DNA of 64,000 nt, from positions 1-64,000 of IMG/VR virus record IMGVR_UViG_3300024351_000023. One strand, given 5' to 3'. The position numbers and the translations under genes were made by a program. Within the stretch, counting starts at the first letter, position 1, and every line of letters starts with the position of its first letter. A model generated the notes under the pieces. It was not told where the DNA came from and did no database searches. It worked only from the letters and a program-made list of their open reading frames with translations. Origin of the DNA: a virus. This document shows, piece by piece, positions 15,836 through 25,480 of the stretch.

Positions 15836-18019
15836 TTAAACTCTACCAGCAACTTCTTCAAAACTTACGCCTGTGCGCGTCGCTACAAATGTTAGAGTAA
15901 CATAGTTAATTGATTTTGATGGTTTGAGGAAGATGTCTGCCCTAAACTCATTGTTGTCAATGACATCTGGAGTGTTGTTTGTTTCGTCGCAAATCACTAA
16001 GAAGTCGTAAATACCTCTCTTTGCTTGTACATCGCGAAGATATGGTTCAACAATATTTACAAAGTTTGCCCTTGTAACTTGATCGTTGATTTCAAATAGT
16101 TGTGCTTGAGAAGCTTTTTCTAGAGATTGTTCAATGGTTAGGAACAATCTTCTAACATTAATTCTATCAAATGCTGAGGCATATGCTAGAGCAGTTTTAT
16201 CGCCAAAGAGGTAAATGCCGATACCAGGTTGACTGATAATTGAGTTAACTCTGGAAGTGTAAAGCAGATCTCTTTGTGGTTTATTTGGATTATATGCAAG
16301 TTTAATTGCATTATTTAATACACCTCTTTGCTGACCAGCTGGTGAATACCATGGGAAGGAATTGATATTCGTTCTCATCATTAGACCAGCAATGTCTGCA
16401 TTGCATGGTACATATCGGAAAAGGTTATTAAACCTATCATAAGTGTACTTATATCCACTATCAAATACTGCATAAGATGAAGAGGAAAGTGCGCTGAAGA
16501 ATCTAACTATGTTTGTTGTTTGTGTAGTAGTATTTGATAAATTAACTACGCCATCTCTGTGAGGAGAAATTACAGCAATACAATCTTTTCTACCTTCAGC
16601 AATTGATATTAACTTATTAGCTTTTGCTTGAGACTCGGATTCATTTGTAAGTCCAGGACCGTTGATCAGAAAATCAACCTGAACATCATCTTTGTTGGCA
16701 AAAAGATCATATGCAGTAGAAATATTTGATAAAGTCGCTTGCATACCACCAGTAGAAGAATAATCAACACCACCAACAAGAGTGTAGGTTACATTTCCAA
16801 TTGCACTATAAACTATGTTTTGTGCATCTTGTCCCCAAAGACCTTGTGATGTTGTATATGGGGTGTAACCCGAAGAGAATCCAGTTGCTTTTGGAGAGGT
16901 TCCATGATAAGAATCCGCACCATTAGATGGATTATATCCAGCATAAATGTAGGATGAGAAATTTGATAAGAAATTTTTATACCAAATTTTCTGGGGGGAG
17001 TTTACGGAAGATACCGAATCTGCCGCTTTTGAAAGACTTAAATGCTTTTCAAGAACATTTCCCTGAACTCCAGTAATTGCGCCAGTATCATCAACGATTG
17101 CGATATGCATCGCATCATTCTTACCATTTCTCTGAATTGAATAATTATTTGAAATTGGCTTTGGAGCTATGGACTTCCAGTAAATTATAGAGTTTGTTAA
17201 ACCAAGAGTTTGCTGATCATACCAATCTAATGCAGTAGCAACTGTAGATGTACCAGCAGTGGAACCTGAATTATTGACAAAAGTGAGAGTGTCTGATGCT
17301 TGGAAAGAATCTATTTCACTTCCTTGAGCATATGTTGTTGCAGTCTCCGTATTAGCGGCGGATACTCTGGATAGAATCTTTACATCTATACTACTGTTAC
17401 CATTTGTTGCATCAGTAGTTACTCCAGTAATAATACCTTTTAAGTAACCATTAAATACGGATGTTGAACCTGCTCCAGCAAGAACTGCATTGCTAATTGG
17501 GGTTGTTATACCATATCCAACAATTGCTCCAATTGAACCTGGATTAGTTGATGCAATGGTAATTCTCTGATCTGCTAGATCGTCAATTAAACAAACTTTT
17601 AATTTGTTTCCCCATGATCCTGGGTTTTTTGCGGAAAATGTGAAATTTGTTGCTGTTGCCCAGTTAGCATTATAATCTTCATAATTTTTAATCTTTGCCG
17701 AAGAAGTAGAAGCTGCGCCAACTCCAGCATTTGCATTATTTAAAGTAGCACCATCTGTTCTCACAACTTTCAAGATACCACCGTATGAAAGATAAGATGA
17801 AGCACTCATCCAATATTCATATTGAGCATCAGTTGAAATTGGTTTGCCGAAAGTACTAATTAACTCCTGTTCGGTATTAATATCAATTGCTTGCTCAACT
17901 GGTCCGATTGCAAAGGGTCCAGCAATTGCACCAATATTATCTAATACATTTTCAGCTCTCCCGACTGTTAAATCAACTTCCCTAGTAATTACACCGGGAG
18001 ACAATTGAGGAGTCGCCAT
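15836..18019 (-). CDS. 18: gp18 contractile tail sheath protein
   Basis: Forms the sheath that contracts around the gp19 tube at infection. The 727 residues (T4: 659) start MATPQLSPGVITREVDLT and contain the conserved C-terminal sheath region: AYNPNKPQRDLLYTSRVN, FGDKTALAYASAFDRINVRRLF, QAQLFEINDQVTR and VICDETNNTPDVID. A GGAG ribosome site precedes the ATG, and a late promoter core lies 34 bases upstream. Order gp17-gp18-gp19-gp20 is as in T4. Confidence 0.98.
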   Translation of the reverse strand: MATPQLSPGVITREVDLTVGRAENVLDNIGAIAGPFAIGPVEQAIDINTEQELISTFGKPISTDAQYEYWMSASSYLSYGGILKVVRTDGATLNNANAGVGAASTSSAKIKNYEDYNANWATATNFTFSAKNPGSWGNKLKVCLIDDLADQRITIASTNPGSIGAIVGYGITTPISNAVLAGAGSTSVFNGYLKGIITGVTTDATNGNSSIDVKILSRVSAANTETATTYAQGSEIDSFQASDTLTFVNNSGSTAGTSTVATALDWYDQQTLGLTNSIIYWKSIAPKPISNNYSIQRNGKNDAMHIAIVDDTGAITGVQGNVLEKHLSLSKAADSVSSVNSPQKIWYKNFLSNFSSYIYAGYNPSNGADSYHGTSPKATGFSSGYTPYTTSQGLWGQDAQNIVYSAIGNVTYTLVGGVDYSSTGGMQATLSNISTAYDLFANKDDVQVDFLINGPGLTNESESQAKANKLISIAEGRKDCIAVISPHRDGVVNLSNTTTQTTNIVRFFSALSSSSYAVFDSGYKYTYDRFNNLFRYVPCNADIAGLMMRTNINSFPWYSPAGQQRGVLNNAIKLAYNPNKPQRDLLYTSRVNSIISQPGIGIYLFGDKTALAYASAFDRINVRRLFLTIEQSLEKASQAQLFEINDQVTRANFVNIVEPYLRDVQAKRGIYDFLVICDETNNTPDVIDNNEFRADIFLKPSKSINYVTLTFVATRTGVSFEEVAGRV

Positions 18020-18052
18020 GTTTTTCTCCGTAATCTCAGTTTATCTAAAAAA

Positions 18053-18059
18053 TATTTAT
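18053..18059 (-). promoter_or_regulatory. Late promoter core upstream of gp18
   Basis: ATAAATA on the minus strand (TTAATAAATATTT) in the 52-base gap between gp17 and gp18. Confidence 0.7.
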
Positions 18060-18071
18060 TAAAAAATTGAT

Positions 18072-19718
18072 TTACATATACTCCCACATGTAAGATCTAT
18101 CCCCATATTCATCTACGAACCATCGATCGCCATCCGAGTCAACAAAACTTTCATTATCTAGACCATCAGATATAAACCCAAAAGGCGACATATCCTGTTC
18201 AATTTGATTTTTTTGTTCTTCATATAGTCTTTTTCTTACATCTTGATCCGTAAGTTCTTTAAAATAGTCTTGAGCAACCAACCAGGCATAAATGACCAAA
18301 CACATTGCAAGGTCATCATTGCATCCTTCTTCTGCTTCAAATGAATTATGTTTTTGAATAAAAGTGGTTAGCTCACTAATTATTTCATAGTCATTTAAAT
18401 ATAATTTATTTTCTTCAATCATAGTCTTTAAATTAAGACATCCAACTTTTTTTACAGTTTTAGACATCTTAACGCCTAGTTGAGTTTTCTTTCCAGAAAA
18501 ACCTTGCCCTACAATTTGACCCGCTCTACCTCTCATAGAGCACATAAGCAAATTATTATATTCTAAATCGTATTGAAGAATACTTGCAACTTGATCTCCA
18601 ACATCATTTACTTCACATAAAATATATGCACTATTATATGCCACTGCTGTTTCCTGAATGATGCTTGGGAAGAGCATTGGTTTTATTTCATTGTTTCTAT
18701 ATTTTGCAACAACTTTATGTGGAAATTGTGTTATATCAACTACGGTGAAGGCAGAATAATCATTTCCAACACCTCTAGCAACATCAACAGTAATTAAATA
18801 ATCATGATTTTCTTCTGGATCAACATAAACATCCAACCCAGCACTACGTGTTTTGGGATGATCATAAACTAAAGATCTCAGTTTGCTTGGTGCAATAAGA
18901 GTATCAACAGACCCTAAAAATTCACATTCAAACTCAACTTTGAATTGTTGTTCACTTGTATTTGCAATAGTCTGGGCTTTCCATGCTTCGTCTCTACCTG
19001 GAACTTCCGACCAATGAACATCAGTGAAAACATATTCATTTTTACCTTTCTCTGCATCGTGCCACATTCGGTAGAAATGATTCATACCATGTGGAGTAGA
19101 AACTATAATAACTTTAGTTTGTTTACCAGAAGTAATTGTTGGATATACCGAGGCAAAGAATGAGTCTGCAATATGATTTGGAACGAACGCAAATTCGTCC
19201 AAGAATAGAATGTTAAATGACATTCCTCGAACAGCAGAAGCTGATGTAGATGCTGCTAAAATCTTGGAACCATTCTCAAGTTCTAGAGAACCTTTATTCC
19301 AAGATATAATTCCTTGCTGCATCCACTTGGGTAAGTTTTCATAAGCGGTCTGTAACCTATCTAGGAGCTCCCTGGCAGTCGCTGCTTTGTTTGCAAGGAT
19401 ACCTATGTTAACATTGTCGTTAAACACCGCATAGTGGAGCAGGAAAGACACTACGGTAGTTGACTTACCTGTTTGCCTAGGCATCTTACAGATATTAAAT
19501 CTGTGGTTATGGAAATTATTAATTAATTTCTCTTGGAAGTGATATGGTTTAAAAGTTTGTAAACCATGATCCAAGGTCACAATTTTTACATAATTATTTG
19601 CAAAATAAACTGGGTCATCCTTACACTTAACAAATTCAAGAATTTGTTCTTGGGTAAATTCAATTGGCGTATTTGCTTTTTTTAGAAGCGGATTACCAAG
19701 ATAAACATCATTTGACAT
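18072..19718 (-). CDS. 17: gp17 large terminase (packaging ATPase and nuclease)
   Basis: Motor that cuts concatemeric DNA and pumps it through the gp20 portal. Walker A RQTGKST at residues 81-87, Walker B ILFLDEFAF near 175, and the RNase H-like nuclease domain from about 300, with TVDVARGVGNDYSAFTVVD (catalytic Asp) and EVNDVGDQVASIL. The 548-residue length is slightly shorter than T4 gp17 (610). It follows the 662-aa mosaic protein by 15 bases, so the terminase pair is separated by that inserted gene. Confidence 0.98.
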   Translation of the reverse strand: MSNDVYLGNPLLKKANTPIEFTQEQILEFVKCKDDPVYFANNYVKIVTLDHGLQTFKPYHFQEKLINNFHNHRFNICKMPRQTGKSTTVVSFLLHYAVFNDNVNIGILANKAATARELLDRLQTAYENLPKWMQQGIISWNKGSLELENGSKILAASTSASAVRGMSFNILFLDEFAFVPNHIADSFFASVYPTITSGKQTKVIIVSTPHGMNHFYRMWHDAEKGKNEYVFTDVHWSEVPGRDEAWKAQTIANTSEQQFKVEFECEFLGSVDTLIAPSKLRSLVYDHPKTRSAGLDVYVDPEENHDYLITVDVARGVGNDYSAFTVVDITQFPHKVVAKYRNNEIKPMLFPSIIQETAVAYNSAYILCEVNDVGDQVASILQYDLEYNNLLMCSMRGRAGQIVGQGFSGKKTQLGVKMSKTVKKVGCLNLKTMIEENKLYLNDYEIISELTTFIQKHNSFEAEEGCNDDLAMCLVIYAWLVAQDYFKELTDQDVRKRLYEEQKNQIEQDMSPFGFISDGLDNESFVDSDGDRWFVDEYGDRSYMWEYM

Positions 19719-19733
19719 AATAAACTCTACTTA

Positions 19734-21722
19734 TTAGTTACAATTCCAACGACGAAGTGCTTTATTGATCCTTGAATCTGGATCCCTTGCGGTTTCTGCT
19801 GAGGTTAATCTTTTTTTCATTCCAGACATACGACTGCAAAAATTTTTTCTCCTCTGCGCTCTTTTTCCTGTTGGATTTTTTTCAGTTACTGCAGTTTGAA
19901 GTTTTGAACCTGGATTCTCACGACGATAAGCATTTACTGCTTTTTGACTAAGACCATCAGTTTTATCTTTACGATTTACTGATTGCCAATCTTCATCAAT
20001 TTCAACTTCTTCTCCCATAGTTTTTACATAATTTTTACTTGGACCTGGTTTTGCTGCACTGCCTCCCTGAGGTCCAAATGCTTGAATTAATGGTTGTCCT
20101 GGTTGAATCTCGGAAACTGAATGGTAAACAACCATTGATCCCGGATAAACTTTTTGAAGTTCGCTATTAATTTCTTTTCTTGAAGGAATTTTTACCTGGG
20201 GGAAAAACATCTTCATTGCATAATATTTACCTCTCCAAGAAAGAGTGACTGCAATCACATTGCCAGTTTGCGCCTGAAGTCTTGTTGCTTCATCTATTTC
20301 TATTTGAGTCTTAAAACCTTTAATTGGTTCTGGTTGAATTAAATCAACAACTTCCGCAAAAGTATTCCCTTCAGCATCCTCTATGGTTACATCTTCCGCC
20401 TTTACGCAGTTTGGATAACGCTTTCCAAACATTGTTTTCATACCTTTCTTTTTATAACCAGGCCAACATTTTTCTACCACAAATTCATTTGTAATTTTAT
20501 CAACTAAGGTTTGTTCTTTAATTTTTGGAAGTTCTGGAGTTGGACCCAATTTTTTAGAAGCAACTTCCTTTTCTCCTCCAACACCGCTTTTTGCTAAAGA
20601 CCTTATTTTTTCTCTTTTTCTTGCAGTTTTATGTGATGACGGATCAATGGTAAATCCAAAAGATTCTTCCATTTCTCCACTTGCAACATAATCTGCTGCA
20701 GTATCAATATAATCTGCTGCTTTGGTAATCTTTGATTGAACCCATGCTTCTAAAGATCCTTCACCTTTACCTACCTTCTTTTCAAGTCTTTTAGCAGCAT
20801 CAATAATATTTTTAAGTTCAGATCTAGCCATTGAATATTCTTGATCTTTTACAGAAACCTTATCCCATGCTTTTTCGCCATAAGAACATTCAGATCTTGT
20901 TTCTCTTTTATCACATAAAGGACAATATCTTTCTTCTTCATGTGCAGTTTCTTCTGATTTAGTCCCCCAATTTGCAGCACCAACTTTACGGCATTTTACT
21001 AATGCTCCAGATGCATATGCACTAGGCCAAACATCATATCTAGATTTTACTTTATGATAACAAGCGTCCTTTTTTCCACTACCTTTTCCTTTTTTATCAG
21101 ATTCTTCATTCATTTTTTTCTTCCTTCCTTGACAATGAGCTCTCTGAGAAAATCCTTTAGGGTTGTCACAATCTATAGATTTTTTATATTTATCGGACCA
21201 ATCTTCTTTAACAGATTTTTCTGGTTTATCTGTAGAAACATATGTTGGTTTTGCAGCTCCTGTTTTTTGCTGCTGACCTGGATCTGCTGCTTTTTTTCTT
21301 CTTGCTGCAGAAAGTCTTTGTGCTTTAGTCATACTTGCTCTTTTTGATGAAGAAACACATTTTGGTGTTCCCTCACCTGGTTCATCGCTTGCACAAGTTC
21401 CACCAGTTACAACATTTACCCATCCAGATTTTCCATCCTTTGATTTGGATTTGCCAAACCAATCGCGAAGACCTTCTTCAGTAACATCTTTAAATTTTTT
21501 GTGGTGCTTTTTAGCATCTGCTTCCATTTTTTTCAAACGAGTATAATAATCTGGAATTTCGTCGAGATGTTGTAAAGCAATATCACGGGCAAGATCGTGG
21601 TCTTTAGTATGCTCATGCTCAATTGGTTCTCCCATATCAAGTTGTCTTTGTATAAAAGAAACATCAAGACGATGTTTCTTTGCAATTTGCTCAACTGTTT
21701 TATGGGACTTAAATTTAGACAT
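19734..21722 (-). CDS. Mosaic protein of small Cys-rich and basic modules between gp16 and gp17
   Basis: 662 residues, very Lys-rich, made of short modules joined by linkers. In order: DUF5661-like helices (6-70, EHEHTKDHDLARDIALQHL), a DWFGKSKSKDGKSGW segment (86-110), KSIDCDNPKGFSQRAHC (182-200), DACYHKVKSRYDVWPSAYAS (218-248), RYCPLCDKRETRSEC (264-285), CWPGYKKKGMK...PNC (420-445), a domain shared with the 106-aa head protein (490-540), and a C-terminal RRKNFCSRMSGMKKR...WNC module (630-662). I have seen several of these modules in unrelated phage and giant-virus proteins, without function. Paired cysteines suggest metal sites. Late promoter upstream; probably a virion or packaging-associated protein. 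Confidence 0.8.
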   Translation of the reverse strand: MSKFKSHKTVEQIAKKHRLDVSFIQRQLDMGEPIEHEHTKDHDLARDIALQHLDEIPDYYTRLKKMEADAKKHHKKFKDVTEEGLRDWFGKSKSKDGKSGWVNVVTGGTCASDEPGEGTPKCVSSSKRASMTKAQRLSAARRKKAADPGQQQKTGAAKPTYVSTDKPEKSVKEDWSDKYKKSIDCDNPKGFSQRAHCQGRKKKMNEESDKKGKGSGKKDACYHKVKSRYDVWPSAYASGALVKCRKVGAANWGTKSEETAHEEERYCPLCDKRETRSECSYGEKAWDKVSVKDQEYSMARSELKNIIDAAKRLEKKVGKGEGSLEAWVQSKITKAADYIDTAADYVASGEMEESFGFTIDPSSHKTARKREKIRSLAKSGVGGEKEVASKKLGPTPELPKIKEQTLVDKITNEFVVEKCWPGYKKKGMKTMFGKRYPNCVKAEDVTIEDAEGNTFAEVVDLIQPEPIKGFKTQIEIDEATRLQAQTGNVIAVTLSWRGKYYAMKMFFPQVKIPSRKEINSELQKVYPGSMVVYHSVSEIQPGQPLIQAFGPQGGSAAKPGPSKNYVKTMGEEVEIDEDWQSVNRKDKTDGLSQKAVNAYRRENPGSKLQTAVTEKNPTGKRAQRRKNFCSRMSGMKKRLTSAETARDPDSRINKALRRWNCN

Positions 21723-21741
21723 CGACCGATAGTATTTTTTC

Positions 21742-21748
21742 TATTTAT
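21742..21748 (-). promoter_or_regulatory. Late promoter core inside the gp16 stop region
   Basis: ATAAATA on the minus strand (CCAATAAATAG); the TAA of the motif is the gp16 stop codon. It lies 20 bases before the 662-aa gene and would drive it and gp17. Confidence 0.65.
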
Positions 21749-22179
21749 TGGTCTAGAGACCCTTCAGAACTTTGTTGTTTTAATAACTTTGCTAATTCTG
21801 CAGTAGAACCGACAAAAAGTGCATTATTTACTGTAGTTGGACCTTTTGGTTTGTCTTCTTCAATATCTTTTATCTTCTTTTGCAAGTCCATTAATTTGTC
21901 TGTTGCATCAGCAACATTTTTAATTAACTGTCCCGCAACTTCATATGCTCTAGGCATTTCACTTTCTTGAGCTAATTCTAAAATACCATTAATTGCTTCT
22001 TGACCTTTCTCAATCAATGAATACAAGTTACCTCTAGTGTATTCATAATCTTTTTTTATGTCGTTATTTGCATTATTAATGGTTTCTATTTTTTCTTCAA
22101 CTACTTCTGGATTTTTTACTATCTCAGTAGAAACATTAAAAGTTTCATTTAAGTCTTTAAATTTTTTTGTCATTTTCAT
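21745..22179 (-). CDS. 16: gp16 small terminase subunit
   Basis: Regulates gp17 and recognises DNA for packaging. The 144 residues are mainly helical: acidic N-terminus (FKDLNETFNVSTE), DYEYTRGNLYSLIEKGQEAI, a central coiled-coil pair and the C-terminal NNALFVGSTAELAKLL segment, the pattern of cyanophage gp16. T4 gp16 is 164 aa. Start ATG overlaps the gp15 stop (ATGA); another ATG lies two codons later. Confidence 0.9.
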   Translation of the reverse strand: MKMTKKFKDLNETFNVSTEIVKNPEVVEEKIETINNANNDIKKDYEYTRGNLYSLIEKGQEAINGILELAQESEMPRAYEVAGQLIKNVADATDKLMDLQKKIKDIEEDKPKGPTTVNNALFVGSTAELAKLLKQQSSEGSLDQ

Positions 22180-23177
22180 GATATTGTACCACTAAATCCA
22201 AAATCATCTCCCACTTGTATTAGAGCGTCATCAGCATCTGTTATCTTTTTAACTGGAGAACCTAAAACATGAGCAGATGCAACAGTTTTATCAGCACCTC
22301 TTACAACGGTTAAAACATTACCAGTTTTTGATTTCACTAACATTTCTTCCTCATCAATGTAGATGTAAGTATTACTACTAATATTTGATGAGTCATTAAC
22401 CGAAATTGATGTATCTGTTGCGGATACATCAACAGATAAATTAGTAGTTATTTGGCCAGTATAATTTTTAGTTGCTCTAGGTTCAACACTGTAAACAATT
22501 TCTCTTGTTGGAGTTTTTGTAGTATCTCCAGAAATAAGTCCAATAGAAACTCTTCTGATAACATCCGAAGAAGCAGAAGAAATAGGACCAAAAAGATATG
22601 TTTTTGCAGTAAATCTCAAAGTATAAATTAATGATCTTCTAGTAGAAAAGTCACCCTCATAATCATCGGACATTGAAATACTATTCAATACAACGGGAAT
22701 ATCTCTTTTTTCCCCAATTTGTTCTACTAAGTCAATTGTCATCGTATAAGCTGGTTGAAAATATGGTAAAATTTGCTCAATAATTTGAAGCATATCATCA
22801 TTCAACTTAGTGAATATACTAACTTCAAAATCTAAATTATATGGAACTGGTAAATATGACTTTTTTTGTTGGGTTTTATCGGTTACTGAAGTTGTTAAAA
22901 ATGTTTGAGTAGTTGTCGCTTTTCTTGATGAATCGTATGACAATCCAACCAATTCAAATGACATTCTAGGTAAACTTATTTGAATTGGTTTATTGAGGTC
23001 TGGTGATTGCTCAATTCTTGCTAAAAATTTCTGTGTTGGTCCATATGCCAAAGGAACTTTAATAACACTAACCGTGTTATCATTGTTATTTGTGTGTTTG
23101 ATAGAAATATTGTTAAAAAGAGACCCAAAGGAAACTACAGTTCTTCTTAATATTTCGTGATAAAAATACTCAAACAT
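22176..23177 (-). CDS. 15: gp15 tail terminator/sheath stabiliser with extra C-terminal domain
   Basis: Hexameric cap on the tail that joins the head. Residues 1-30 (MFEYFYHEILRRTVVSFGSL) and the core DDMLQIIEQILPYFQPAYTM and RRSLIYTLRFTAKTYLFGP align clearly with T4 gp15 (MFGYFYNSSFRRYATLMGDL; DDMFQIVEQILPYFQPHFN). Residues about 240-320 are extra relative to T4 and form a small beta domain (IYIDEEEMLVKSKTG, VVRGADKTVASAH) that recurs in two other large proteins here. Overlaps gp16 by 4 bases. Confidence 0.97.
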   Translation of the reverse strand: MFEYFYHEILRRTVVSFGSLFNNISIKHTNNNDNTVSVIKVPLAYGPTQKFLARIEQSPDLNKPIQISLPRMSFELVGLSYDSSRKATTTQTFLTTSVTDKTQQKKSYLPVPYNLDFEVSIFTKLNDDMLQIIEQILPYFQPAYTMTIDLVEQIGEKRDIPVVLNSISMSDDYEGDFSTRRSLIYTLRFTAKTYLFGPISSASSDVIRRVSIGLISGDTTKTPTREIVYSVEPRATKNYTGQITTNLSVDVSATDTSISVNDSSNISSNTYIYIDEEEMLVKSKTGNVLTVVRGADKTVASAHVLGSPVKKITDADDALIQVGDDFGFSGTIS

Positions 23178-23223
23178 TTTAAAAAAATCTATTTGGTAAA
23201 TTCAATTTAGATATGAATTTAAT

Positions 23224-23230
23224 TATTTAT
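23224..23230 (-). promoter_or_regulatory. Late promoter core overlapping the gp14 stop
   Basis: ATAAATA on the minus strand (TCCATAAATAATT); its TAA is the gp14 stop codon. It lies about 47 bases before gp15. Confidence 0.6.
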
Positions 23231-24603
23231 GGATTTCCGAATGGATTACTTTCAGTAAAGTCTATTATTAAATCAGATTCACCTTCTATCTCTTCATTTT
23301 GAGCATATGGATCTGTTTTATTATAAGAATCTTCAATTCTTAATTGATAAGAAGCTCCACTTTTTGCGCCAACTATTCTTTCTCCTGTTTTGAAGGTTCC
23401 AGATATTTTATGTACTTTTAATTCTTTAGTGACTGCGTTCCAAGAATTTACTTTTGCTGTTGTATTAGTAATAGATCCAGTTACCAATTCATTAAAAATA
23501 TAAGTTCCGATTCCGGAAGTTGGTGAAGATTCGATAGTTATTGTTGGATTTGATGTATAACCTATTCCAGCATCTATGAGTCTTATCTGAGTTATTGATC
23601 CACTTGAGTTTATTACTGCATAACCTTTGGCAGTTGTTCCTATACCAGGACCACTAAAGGTGACTGATGGTGAAGTAGTGTATCCAGACCCACCACTTGT
23701 TACTGTAACTACTCCAACTATACCATTACCAATGACTGCTGTTGCTGCTGCTCCCGCACCGCCACCTCCGACAAACACAACACTTGGTGCCACTGTGTAA
23801 CCAGCTCCAGAATTGCTAAGTTGAACTCCTTGAACTTTTAAGGAACTAGTTCCATTACAATCTATTAATCCACCAATCATTGTTGCAATACCAACTGCCG
23901 TAGTTCCTCCTGATGGCGCTGATGATATTGCAACTTTTGGTACGGATGTATAACCATTACCTCTATTTGTAATTCTTACAAATCTAATTCCACCATTTAC
24001 TATAGTAGCAGCTGCTGTTGCAGTTGATGCAGATCCAACCAAAGTTAGTGTTTGAATGTATCCTTGATCTTGTATATTATCGTCTATTTGTTCTATAGTA
24101 GTATCAACAACTTCATCTTCATATCTAAACAATTCACATCTTAATTCGTATACATAATTTTTTTGAAGTTGATAGAATGGTTGTTCATGTTCAACATATT
24201 TAATTTCGAATAATCTATCCCCTAACGGAAAATAAATCAAATCTCCTTCTTTTGGTCTGGTTGATAATTTTACATCTGTCATATTTTTTATGAGAGGAGA
24301 TATGTAATTCTCAAATCTCTCTTTAGAAATAATCAAATTTAAATCATCTAATTCTTGAATTCCAAATTTTGATAGTATAGTTCCTGCGCCACTATACCCT
24401 TCATAGCTATTAAGATATGCCTCTAAAGGAAAAGCATTTTGAAATTTTGATTCTATAACTTCCTTTATTATTGTTTTTTCTGTGATATATGCTCTTGGTA
24501 AATAATAAATTTCAACACCATACATCCTTAATTGTTCATTTATTAGATCTTGGATAAGATCTTGCTCTGTTCTAGATCCTTGAAGAAAAAATGGATTGAG
24601 CAT
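23227..24603 (-). CDS. 14: gp14 neck protein with inserted GYT repeats
   Basis: Neck protein that closes the filled head together with gp13. The N-terminal 170 residues (QDLINEQLRMYGVEIYYLPR, FPLEAYLNSYEGYSGAG, RPKEGDLIYFPLGDRLFEI) and the C-terminal SYQLRIEDSYNKTDPYAQNEEIE form the gp14 body. Between them, about 195-375, sits an insertion of four repeats of the form GxGYTxxPxVxI (GNGYTSVPKVAIS, GAGYTVAPSVVF, GSGYTTSPSVTF, GIGYTSNPTITI). This makes it 458 residues against 256 in T4. The repeats look like beta-sandwich decorations also used by neighbouring proteins. Confidence 0.93.
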   Translation of the reverse strand: MLNPFFLQGSRTEQDLIQDLINEQLRMYGVEIYYLPRAYITEKTIIKEVIESKFQNAFPLEAYLNSYEGYSGAGTILSKFGIQELDDLNLIISKERFENYISPLIKNMTDVKLSTRPKEGDLIYFPLGDRLFEIKYVEHEQPFYQLQKNYVYELRCELFRYEDEVVDTTIEQIDDNIQDQGYIQTLTLVGSASTATAAATIVNGGIRFVRITNRGNGYTSVPKVAISSAPSGGTTAVGIATMIGGLIDCNGTSSLKVQGVQLSNSGAGYTVAPSVVFVGGGGAGAAATAVIGNGIVGVVTVTSGGSGYTTSPSVTFSGPGIGTTAKGYAVINSSGSITQIRLIDAGIGYTSNPTITIESSPTSGIGTYIFNELVTGSITNTTAKVNSWNAVTKELKVHKISGTFKTGERIVGAKSGASYQLRIEDSYNKTDPYAQNEEIEGESDLIIDFTESNPFGNP

Positions 24604-24606
24604 ATC

Positions 24607-25455
24607 TTATCCTATCATATCTAATGGTGGAAGTTCATAAGTGTTAGACATTTTTTCCATTAAAATGTCAATTTCTCTTTGAGCGTCATCGTACATTTGT
24701 CTGCCATTTAATTCAACTCCACCTGGAAGTTTGACTCCAGTAAATTTCATCATATTTTGTCCCCACTGTCTCTTGATTAATGATGTTAAATATGGTTTCA
24801 CAAAAGAATCATTCCAAACTCTACTGTAATCATTTGGATCTAAAACTGAATAGCAATCAATGACAATGTATTGATTATTAGTTACAGTTGACCAATCAAT
24901 ATCTAAATATAATCTATCTTGTCTTTTGTTAAATCTAATTTGTTTTTGTGTATTGAGAAGAAAATCTAAATCTTCAAGGTAAGTTTTTACCATTGCATAA
25001 GATAATAGTTCTGTGCTACCCCAATAGTAAATATCATTTAAAAATAATTGATACTTTACGCTAAACATATTATGGGTAATAGTGTTAGCACTATCAAAAA
25101 GAAATATTTTATTTACACCTAATACTGATGGTGGAATTTGGAGATAATTACTATTTTCTTCATATGTAAAAGTCGTTGTTACCCCAACTATAGTTGTTGT
25201 AACACTTGTTGATGCTATTCCTACTGCAGGTCCGGTTCCACCTCTTGCTCGGCCCCTATTAATATCATTTTGATTTATCTTGTACTTATAAAATGTAGGA
25301 TATACACCATCAAAATGTCTTTCTTGAAAAAACTGAATGGCGTCATCTACTAGATCATCAATTTGCTCATCCGCAACATTAATTTCTAAAACTGGTGCCC
25401 CCAGTTTTCTTTTACAATAATCTATTAGTTCTTGTCTAGTAGATGGTTGCGACAT
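24607..25455 (-). CDS. 13: gp13 neck protein
   Basis: Head-completion protein that binds the portal after packaging. Residues 1-50 (STRQELIDYCKRKLGAPVLE, DEQIDDLVDDAIQFFQERHF) and 180-282 (YIVIDCYSVLDPNDYSRVW, LPGGVELNGRQMYDDAQREI) are typical of the family; 282 residues against 309 in T4. A short Gly/Thr-rich insertion lies near residue 75. The gp14 ATG follows its stop by three bases, and a late promoter core lies about 20 bases upstream of its own ATG. Confidence 0.95.
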   Translation of the reverse strand: MSQPSTRQELIDYCKRKLGAPVLEINVADEQIDDLVDDAIQFFQERHFDGVYPTFYKYKINQNDINRGRARGGTGPAVGIASTSVTTTIVGVTTTFTYEENSNYLQIPPSVLGVNKIFLFDSANTITHNMFSVKYQLFLNDIYYWGSTELLSYAMVKTYLEDLDFLLNTQKQIRFNKRQDRLYLDIDWSTVTNNQYIVIDCYSVLDPNDYSRVWNDSFVKPYLTSLIKRQWGQNMMKFTGVKLPGGVELNGRQMYDDAQREIDILMEKMSNTYELPPLDMIG

Positions 25456-25473
25456 TTATCTTCTCTTTTAAAA

Positions 25474-25480
25474 TATTTAT
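25474..25480 (-). promoter_or_regulatory. Late promoter core upstream of gp13
   Basis: ATAAATA on the minus strand (AATCATAAATATTT) containing the TAA stop of the 59-aa gene, about 20 bases before gp13. Likely late start of gp13-gp14. Confidence 0.65.
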
